Assembly (NCBI GenBank): GCA_963576475.1
Contig: OY754975.1
Location: 15,523,469-15,587,468, forward strand
Length of the DNA stretch: 64,000 nt
Direction of reading: 5' to 3'
Source: Molanna angustata
Taxonomy: Eukaryota; Arthropoda; Insecta; Trichoptera; Molannidae
Shown here: one piece after another, positions 57,053-64,000 of the stretch
Numbering within the stretch: position 1 is the first letter of the stretch
How the letters are laid out: every line of letters begins with the position of its first letter
The notes under the pieces: generated by a model
The model's database searches: none
The model's input: the letters and a program-made list of their open reading frames with translations, nothing else
What the model was told of the DNA's origin: nothing
Made by a program: the position numbers and the translations under genes

Positions 57053-57886
57053 ATAAATATTTTAAGATTTTTTGTTTTCTATATAAAACATTTAGGTTTG
57101 TATGTCAGAATAGTAGGTATAGTATGGAGGTCAGTCTTTTTTTCCTACCCAGAATATGAAAACAGCATGATGGTATGTATGTTGGAGATTAAGTAGGTAT
57201 CAAACTATTGAGTCCCCGTAGATATTGTGTAGTGTATATACTGCCTTACAAATTGTATGAAACGATGTCGTCACTAAATTCAATTTTTATAAAAATTGTT
57301 AAGAAAATTTTTATAAAAATTGTTAAGAAATTTTTATAAAAATTGTTAAGAAAAGTTTGAGATGTACTTCTACGATGTTCATATTTTTTTATGGAAAATT
57401 TAATTATCTAATGGGGGGTGGGGGTGTTTCGGTTTTTTTCGATATTTTAAAACTTTGGAAATATAGGCAGTTAAACACATACCTAAGCTTATCATAAAAA
57501 AATGTTTTTCTTAGTAAAAAATGATTGAGAAACTCTGGAATTTATTCCCTGACTGAAACCAAAATTCAAAATTTCGAGTATAAAAGTTTTGTGGAACTAT
57601 TTATATAGGTATACTGAAATTTTAGGCTCTGTGCATTGAGCGGATCAAAAGTTATAAGGGGGGACGGACACACATGCTTAATGTTCTACTCCGAATTCTG
57701 AGTAAATCCATATTAATATATAGAACATATTATTATATCCTGCGAAGTGGTATTTTTTAGCTTCAAAGTTGAAAAAACAATGAAAAACATATACCTGGCA
57801 TACAAATTTCGCGTATCTTGGCTTGATGCTTTGTCGATATGTTAAGAGAAATAAATTCTCTTGAACAAATCTACACTTGGATTACC

Positions 57887-59233
57887 CGGGTATATTGCAC
57901 AGAAAATGTTTTATTTTTTTTATAATACGCATCAATGTTTAATTTTAATAAAATATAGATGTTTGATTTTTCTTAAAAAAATAATTCATTTTAATTCTAT
58001 GGTATATTTAATTTTAATTTAGTATTAAAATATGAAAAAAAACTATTTTTAATGTAGGTATTCTGAGCCATGTGAAATGTTTTGAAAAATTTTGATATTC
58101 ATTTTGTCAAATGAGAATATATTTTTTTTAAATTATTTAAGCATATAAACCACCTTTAGATTAATATTCAAAACAATATGACAACTCCTGCAATGTAACA
58201 TAACCCTATAAAAAGCTTTAAAATTTATCACATAGATGGACGAGTAAAAAGTTTACAAAACGACAAATAGATGGCGATAAGACAGTAATATTTCATCCTT
58301 TACTTTTCAATTCTTTTCTACTATTGTCTATTGTCAAATTCGATGTGAACGAAAGTGGTTGCGTTTTGTTATTACGTCCCTAAAATAGATCACAAATAAT
58401 CGTGCTTTCAAATGTAGCCCTTAGTTGTTGTCTGTGCCGAAAATACTTCAGATAAGTTAAGAGAGGTCGAAAAAACAACAAACCTGGTAAGTTTTGTATA
58501 CTTTAACTCTTTTCAAGTCGATATTATTTCACAATCATGCGAAATCAATTGATGTGTGTCGCCTATAAATACTTACATTTTATTGATTAAAATGAAAATT
58601 GTTTATCACGATTGATAATTTTGAATTAAAAATGACTTATGGTCGCGTGAAACGTGTTTTGATTTATTTTTATATCGAATGAGTAAATGCTGAACTTTCT
58701 ATTTCTATTATAAAATGTCAACGTTATTACGCGTTGCTATGCGCTACAGTGATGGCAAATCGTTGGTTTTTTTTACCAATTACGTCTTATAATTCTATGA
58801 ATTCCGTACCTAAATATTACTGTTATCGTGCATCTTATCAATATATCATTTTCGAACAAAGTTTACCAATTAATTCACTAATTTGATGTGTTGATGTCGT
58901 GTTTTACATGTATAGATGGCAAAAAAAGTATTTTTGTACTTAAATTATTTAAGAGCATTCGTGAATGAAAAAATATATTTCAACCATAGATTTTTATTAT
59001 AATATACTAGATGTCGTTGTTAGCAAATTATGCATGAATCGAAGTAAGGCATTTTTCGGGGGATTTTTGGCGTTTTGGTTGGCAGACCACATCGTTTTTC
59101 TATAGAGAATAACGTTTGATAGAGCGACCAACCAAGATTTGTTAGTCAATATTTGTTAGGCTTCTTTTTAGGATTTCTTTGTTAGGCTTCCCTCCACTGC
59201 TGGTCCTAGGCTTATTCTAATCTATAAAAATTT
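57887..59233. other. interval with possible noncoding first exon near 58.3-58.5 kb
   Basis: 58320-58486 is less AT-rich than its surroundings (GTGAACGAAAGTGGTTGCGT, TTAGTTGTTGTCTGTGCCG) and ends in a consensus splice donor AACCTG|GTAAGTTTT at 58486/58487. It might be a 5' untranslated exon with promoter upstream. No coding frame or TATA/DPE combination was convincing. The rest is AT-rich with a few AGATGGC motifs. Confidence 0.3.
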
Positions 59234-59248
59234 AAAAAATAATTATGT
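59234..59248 (+). repeat. 15-bp direct repeat flanking the R1 cluster, left
   Basis: AAAAAATAATTATGT, repeated at 60387-60401 at the other end of the R1 cluster; candidate target duplication. Confidence 0.5.
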
Positions 59249-60386
59249 TATCGAATATTTTTATTATTGCATATGCGCAAACATTGGATTTTTTTCCCTG
59301 TCGGGAGTCAAAGATATTTTTTAACAGATTTTTAATTATCTCAATAGAGACGAAGTTGGAATATTTATTGTAGGAGAACCGGGAAATCAAGGCACCTACA
59401 GGGCTTACGACCTGTCATCGGCTGGTTTACGTGATCACTTTATGCGCTTGCGCAACGTTCACCAATTATGCCTTTTAATGAGATCCCTATCAATTCAATT
59501 TTGAAAGTTCTATATATTGTAATACTGAAATTCTTTTCGCTTGAAAATAAGGAATTTTTACTACAGCCATCTATGGGTGAAATTATGAACAACAATCTTA
59601 TTATTTTTATTTATTTTGTTGGAACGCCATCTATTGAGAGAATTGGTTTTTTGTAAATAATGAAAGCTACAATTCTTATATCTGAGGTGACAATGCATTT
59701 TTCGCATAGAAGTCACCCCTGAATTGCGCCAGACTTATAAGGTCATTTTTGTCTTATTTACCTACTTGTACCAATGTGTAAGTAATCGAATATTTTTATT
59801 ATTGCATATGCGCAAACATTGGATTTTTTTCCCTGTCGGGAGTCAAAGATATTTTTTAACAGATTTTTAATTATCTCAATAGAGACGAAGTTGGAATATT
59901 TATTGTAGGAGAACCGGGAAATCAAGGCACCTACAGGGCTTACGACCTGTCATCGGCTGGTTTACGTATCACTTTATGCGCTTGCGCAACGTTCACCAAT
60001 TATGCCTTTTAATGAGATCCCTATCAATTCAATTTTGAAAGTTCTATATATTGTAATACTGAAATTCTTTTCGCTTGAAAATAAGGAATTTTTACTACAG
60101 CCATCTATGGGTGAAATTATGAACAACAATCTTATTATTTTTATTTATTTTGTTGGAACGCCATCTATTGAGAGAATTGGTTTTTTGTAAATAATGAAAG
60201 CTACAATTCTTATATCTGAGGTGACAATGCATTTTTCGCATAGAAGTCACCCCTGAATTGCGCCAGACTTATAAGGTCATTTTTGTCTTATTTACCTACT
60301 TGTACCAATGTAGGTGCCTTGATTTCCCGGTTCTCCTACAATAAATATTCCAACTTCGTCTCTATTGAGATAATTAAAAATCTGTT
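59249..60386 (+). repeat. R1 tandem pair (535-bp period) plus inverted R1 end
   Basis: The first unit starts near 59249 (ATCGAATATTTTTATTATTG) and the second near 59784, offset 535 bp; ACATTGGATTTTTTTCCCTG occurs at 59281 and 59816. The units differ by about two small changes (GTGATCACTT versus GTATCACTT). Each carries CATATGCGCAAACATTGG, GAGACGAAGTTGGAATATT, CACCTACAGGGCTTACGACC, GCGCTTGCGCAACG and GCCATCTATGGGTGAAATTA. From 60311 an R1 segment follows in opposite orientation (GTAGGTGCCTTGATTTCCCG). The identical 62-codon frames in the two units are non-coding shadows. Confidence 0.85.
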
Positions 60387-60401
60387 AAAAAATAATTATG
60401 T
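60387..60401 (+). repeat. 15-bp direct repeat flanking the R1 cluster, right
   Basis: AAAAAATAATTATGT; part of it (AAAAAAT) may also belong to R1 itself, so the true duplication could be shorter. Confidence 0.5.
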
Positions 60402-60769
60402 GTTTCTTGACCTAGCGGTCCGGTAATCTTGATTTGCTATTTTTTTATTATTATTAGAACCCATCACCTTATAAGATTAACTTAATTGTCTTTGTTAAGT
60501 TTTATGATGTAATTATGTTTACGACAATCTTCGCCTTGTTAACTTCAAAATGAATCAACAGACGGGTCGAACAAGAAAACAATGAAAACAATAGTATTTA
60601 TTACCTTGTGAATGACGTCTTGTAAAAGCGGAAAACAAGAAATTTTAATTGTGTACGAGCATATGTACGTGAGATAGTTCAGGAAATGTGGCGTTAGGAT
60701 CTCTATGCCTACCCCTTGAGAATATGACGCTTATGGGATATCTAAACACAAGAATTATAAGTAATAACG
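60402..60769. other. interval without recognisable gene
   Basis: Nothing recognised. Confidence 0.5.
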
Positions 60770-61312
60770 TATTTCAACATTTTGTTAGATTTACAACTGT
60801 CTTTTTGTATATTTTAAATATCTGTCGATTTTATACTCGATATTTATCGCTATAATATATGTATTTTTTTATAGAAAATTATCTAGCTGGGATGTTTTGG
60901 CGTTTTTCAATACTTAAAAGTAAATTTGACATATAGCCAGTTAAACTCATAAATTTGTCATAAAATAAAATGTTTTTCTTAATAAAAAAAAGTTTGAGAA
61001 AATCTGGAACTTCTTTGAAAAAACAAATTTGAGTTTTTGTATTTGTCTATATTTATACAAATTTTCAGCGTTCAGCTATTATGGTTTTGAGATATATATG
61101 GAAAAATAAAGTAAAAATTCAAAAGTTGATAATCCCTGATTGAAACAAAAATTCAAAATTCAGTAGAAAAGTTTTGTAGACCTTAACTTTTATATATTTT
61201 CTGAAATTTTGGTCTCTGTGCATCAATCGGACCAAAAGTCATAAATGACACACACACACAGAGATACACTTAATGTTCTACTCCGAACACATATATGCTG
61301 CGAAGCCTCTAA

Positions 61313-61614
61313 GGCTGGTTTGTTTCAACAAAAGTATCAGTAGTTAAAATACTTTGATTACATAAAATTGTTCAAAATTTCGTCGTTCAATGGCATTACA
61401 TATATTTCAATGACACAACCAAACGTTTTGAACAATTTTATGAAATCAAAAGTATTTTAACTATTTTTAACAGATTTTAAATTATCTCAATACAGACGAA
61501 GTTGGAATATTTTACTGTAGGAGAACCGGGAAATCAAGGCACCTACAGGGCTTACGACCTGTCATCGGAAACTATACTAGGTATTACTTTAATCTTTGTT
61601 CGAGAAACACAGCC
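61313..61614. mobile_element. TAA-type MITE, second copy, itself split by R1
   Basis: Inverted relative to 5887-6080: GGCTGGTTTGTTTCAACAAA at the left, TCTTTGTTCGAGAAACACAGCC at the right. Inserted in the R2 sequence GCCTCTATGTTGGTG. At 61464-61569 a 106-bp R1 core interrupts it. Confidence 0.7.
61464..61569 (+). repeat. 106-bp R1 core insertion
   Basis: Runs from TTTTTAACAGATTTTAAATT through GACGAAGTTGG and CACCTACAGGGCTTACGACC to TGTCATCGGA, flanked by AACTA on both sides (61459-61463 and 61570-61574). Only this core, without the rest of the 535-bp unit, is present. Confidence 0.6.
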
Positions 61615-61757
61615 GTAGTTGGTGGTTTTGACTCAAAATTTGAAAAAACATGGAAAATGTAGACTCGGCCACGCGAAATCTCGCGGATCTTCGCTAGACA
61701 TTTTTTCGATCTCTTAAGAGAAATAAATTATCTTGAACAAATCGACGGTTGGATAAG

Positions 61758-62170
61758 TAAATCCGCAATATTATTTCATAAAATAGGTAAGTCCGCAATG
61801 TTATTTCATACAATAAAATGCGTTGTTCGGTTCATATACTAATGTTAATTGCTGTATTTTGTGTTAATTCTTCATTTTATCTATTCTGTTGTAAATTATT
61901 TTGTTCTGTTTCATAAACTCGTCACGTCCGGTTTTGTGAAGTGTCTTTTATCATTGAACCAACTTTGTTTAATTTTTGGAAGGTTCTTATTTATTATTAC
62001 CTATACGATTTGATGGATCTTTCTACACACTGATTAGGTACTCATTGGACAATTCACGAAATCAGACAGGTAAATATGTGTATTGACATCAGTGGAGTAG
62101 ATAAATTCATTCCGTTGTTATATTTAAATTTACTAGGTACCTAGGTATCTATTTAATTACAACTTTTGAT
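61758..62170. other. interval without recognisable gene
   Basis: A short duplication TAAGTCCGCAATGTTATTTC / TAAATCCGCAATATTATTTC lies at 61757-61809. Nothing else was seen. Confidence 0.5.
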
Positions 62171-62380
62171 GGCATGGAGAGTTTTGGTCTACAAATGCTA
62201 TTCCATCATCATCACTGTCGCTACAGCCCTGTATGGGCCATGGTCTCCCCCAAAATCCTTCTTCGTCCGTACCTGTTCTCCGTTGCTCTCCTCCAATTTG
62301 CTATTCTGATCGCCTTTATGTCGTCTCATGTGTCATCCATTTGCTATTCCATGCCAGTCGTTAATTCTGCTATGGAGATT
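62171..62380 (-). pseudogene. RTE-type LINE C-terminal fragment, family C
   Basis: The minus frame encodes DDIKAIRIANWRRATENRYG, RRRILGETMAHTGL, a stop, then TGATGATGATGG. It matches ADIRAIGITNWRRAAKDRD and the ILEEARAHTGL end of the copy at 1240-1555. Several substitutions, for example GETMAHTGL for EEARAHTGL. Confidence 0.65.
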
Positions 62381-62754
62381 TTGTTTCGTGGGCAAATTAA
62401 GTGTGATACGTATGTGTGTGAGAAGATTGAAGATCCAATTGACTAATAGGCCAGAAAGACTTCATATTAAATAAATGCTTCCTTAAAGTACTAAATATTT
62501 ATTTATTTATTTATAAGAGAAAAAACAATTACACATCACACATACATATTTTTGTTTTATAGATAATGAATTTGATTTATATGTTCAATCACAATATTTC
62601 CCATAGAGAAGTTACATAGACGTGCTTAGAGATTAAGAAAGAGATAAAAGTAATAAAATGTAAAAAATCAATACTTATTGAAAAAACATATTATGAAGTA
62701 TAGTTTGGAATACACATATTATAACACTACATCCTCAACAGTGCATTCCAGCCA
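62381..62754. other. interval without recognisable gene
   Basis: AT-rich with (ATTT)n near 62500. Confidence 0.5.
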
Positions 62755-63285
62755 CACCCAGGTCCTAAGAGGTTGTTTCAGTGATCTTTTTTAAAATTTC
62801 CCTTTTAAATATAGTATCAGATGCAATAAAAATGTCAATATTGTCATTGAATTGGTCATTAAAGTTTTTACATATTCTATAAAGCGGTATCCTGAATCCT
62901 GCATTAGTTCTCGGAGTATTTGTGAAAAAAGTTGGCGCTGTCTCGTTATTCTAAATGGAATTTGTATTTGAAGCATACTATTTAATTGAATACAATCAAA
63001 TTTACTATGGGATATTTTATATAGTGTTAATGCATCAAATAATTTTCTTCTGTTGACAAGACTAATCATGTTATACCTTTTAAGTAAATCATTGTATTGG
63101 ATCTGACGTTCATGATTTCTGTACTGCATACACCTAAGGAATTGTTTTTGTATCCTTTCAATATTATAAGAATACTTCGCATAATAAGGACTCCAAATAA
63201 CACTTGCGTACTCAAGTCTACAATATATATCCAATATTCTGCAAAAATCAAATAAACATGGTCTTATGGATAGGTTAAATTATAA
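62755..63285 (-). pseudogene. Jockey-like LINE reverse-transcriptase C-terminal region
   Basis: An open minus-strand frame encodes DFCRILDIYCRLEYASVIWS, PYYAKYSYNIERIQKQFLRC, SLVNRRKLFDALTLYKISHS and RITRQRQLFSQIL; after a frameshift near 62865, NFNDQFNDNIDIFIASDTIF KREILKKIT. L-E-Y-A-S-V-I-W-S-P-Y, I-x-x-I-Q-K-x-F-L-R and R-R-x-x-x-x-x-x-x-x-Y-K are standard post-RT blocks of Jockey/CR1-type elements. The YADD core is absent. There is no start codon; the copy is 5'-truncated. Confidence 0.75.
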
Positions 63286-64000
63286 TTCTGGCACTCGATT
63301 ATATATATAATCCATTGTGAATCTAAGATCTCTCGAAAATTTCACAATATTGAGTCTTTTTTAGTCCTTTATAGTAAAGAAAAGATATTTTTAAAAAAAC
63401 ATCCCTTTATGTCCTCCATAACAAGCAAATGCTTTGTAATATGACATATAATATAAACCTGATAGCCGTTGTCCTCCTGTGTCTGTCCTTACGGTTTTCC
63501 AATCATCAATAATTGATAGCTTATAATTGCACTTGTATTAATCCAGGGATTCTCCTAAATTTGTTGGCAGTTTATGGCTAATTGTTTTGTTTTTTAGAGA
63601 AATAAAAACGTTTCCAATTATATACGTTTAGTGACACTATTTCTTATAACGGTATGTTTTAAGAAGGTCGACAATAAATTGTTTTATGAAAGTTTAGAAG
63701 TGTAGAATTTTTATTACAACATTTGTTTTCTTTTCCCGAACTGAACAATCGAAGCCATTTGTGCATTTCATTTGCTATTGTATAACTGCATTTGATTGCG
63801 GTAGTGTTTTCAATTCTATTGTTTCTACATAATTCGATCCCTTGTCATTTCTGTGCAATGTCGGCAATGTCTGTTATTGTCCGGATATATTTTATTATTC
63901 TTTATTTAATTTATAACATATCCGGATTAGAAGTATCCGCAAACATCACGGGTTATGCTTGCGGATACGATGATTTATTAAATATTAAAAATAGTAATTT
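63286..64000. other. right-edge interval; one short unassigned open frame
   Basis: A minus-strand frame from about 63540 to 63406 reads KLSIIDDWKTVRTDTGGQRL then SGLYYMSYYKAFACYGGHKG and stops after MFF. No family was recognised and no convincing acceptor precedes it; it could be an exon scrap or chance. The rest is AT-rich. Confidence 0.35.

Larger units (their letters stand above)
56486..57886 (+). repeat. R2 repeat, complete copy split by LINE family A
   Basis: 5' end TAGTTGCGTGTAACACATGA GATCCAACTGTCGATGGCG; interrupted at 56593-57040; then TATGGAGGTCAGTC, TATTGAGTCCCCGTAGATAT, three tandem copies of TTTTTATAAAAATTGTTAAG at 57285-57355, TGAGCGGATCAAAAGTTATA, and the 3' hairpin TTAAGAGAAATAAATTCTCT. 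The final motif is decayed (TCTACACTTGGAT). Confidence 0.8.
60770..61757 (+). repeat. R2 repeat, copy split by a MITE
   Basis: Decayed 5' part (ACAACTGTC... near 60790), then GCTGGGATGTTTTGGCG, ATTTTCAGCGTTC, ATCAATCGGACCAAAAGTCA, ACACACACACAGAGA, AATGTTCTACTCCG and ATATGCTGCGAAGCCTC; MITE 61313-61614; then GTAGTTGGTGGTTTTGAC, TCTCTTAAGAGAAATAAATT and AATCGACGGTTGGAT. Confidence 0.75.

Noticed and set aside
59468..59656. 62-codon frame repeated identically at 60002-60190
   Set aside because: Identity comes from the 535-bp R1 tandem duplication; no start context, no protein motif, and the inverse copies at 44 kb do not conserve it.

Overview
The window looks like intergenic or intronic DNA from a lepidopteran (moth or butterfly) nuclear genome. 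The basis is the very AT-rich eukaryotic background, abundant GTAGGTA/TACCTAC motifs, tRNA-derived SINEs, many non-LTR retrotransposon ends, Tc1/mariner relics and dense MITE-like repeats. There is no bacterial-style gene arrangement and no complete host gene. Most long open frames are (AT)n artefacts (runs of YIYIYI), shadows of microsatellites, or transposon pieces.

Layout. 0-13 kb: a mosaic of transposon fragments (a LINE tail at the left edge, an inverted copy of the dominant repeat R2 split by an RTE-type tail, a mariner relic, two SINE copies, a TAA-flanked MITE, an FP25K-like domain beside a LINE tail), plus two candidate host exons: a C2H2 zinc-finger exon near 5.5 kb and a 117-bp frame-preserving exon near 12.0 kb. 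13.2-16.56 kb: a nearly intact RTE-type retrotransposon (endonuclease plus reverse transcriptase, one frameshift) between 14-bp target duplications. 18.0-22.9 kb: a 4.9-kb TTAA-flanked element with about 205-bp terminal inverted repeats, filled with direct repeats and tandem arrays that seem to derive from a LINE 3' end. 26-33 kb: long (AT)n tracts joined by a conserved core repeat in both orientations, with a Tc1 DD34E transposon inserted in one tract. 35-40 kb: R2 copies and two opposed TCTTGG minisatellites with shared borders. 42.2-48.0 kb: a large tandem duplication (units of 3174 and 2637 bp). 48-64 kb: LINE tails, R2 copies, a near-identical 535-bp tandem repeat pair (R1), and a Jockey-type reverse transcriptase end at the right edge.

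The elements can be ordered in time by nesting: R2 is oldest, then split by LINEs, a SINE and a MITE, and one of those MITEs was in turn split by R1. R2 carries the motif CTGTCGA three times (5' end, and both sides of a 3' hairpin), a CA/AC-prone middle and subterminal inverted repeats, an architecture reminiscent of non-autonomous Helentron-like elements; this is inference. R1, R2, R5, the AT-core repeat and the TTAA element are labels used only here. All calls come from reading the sequence; no database search was possible.
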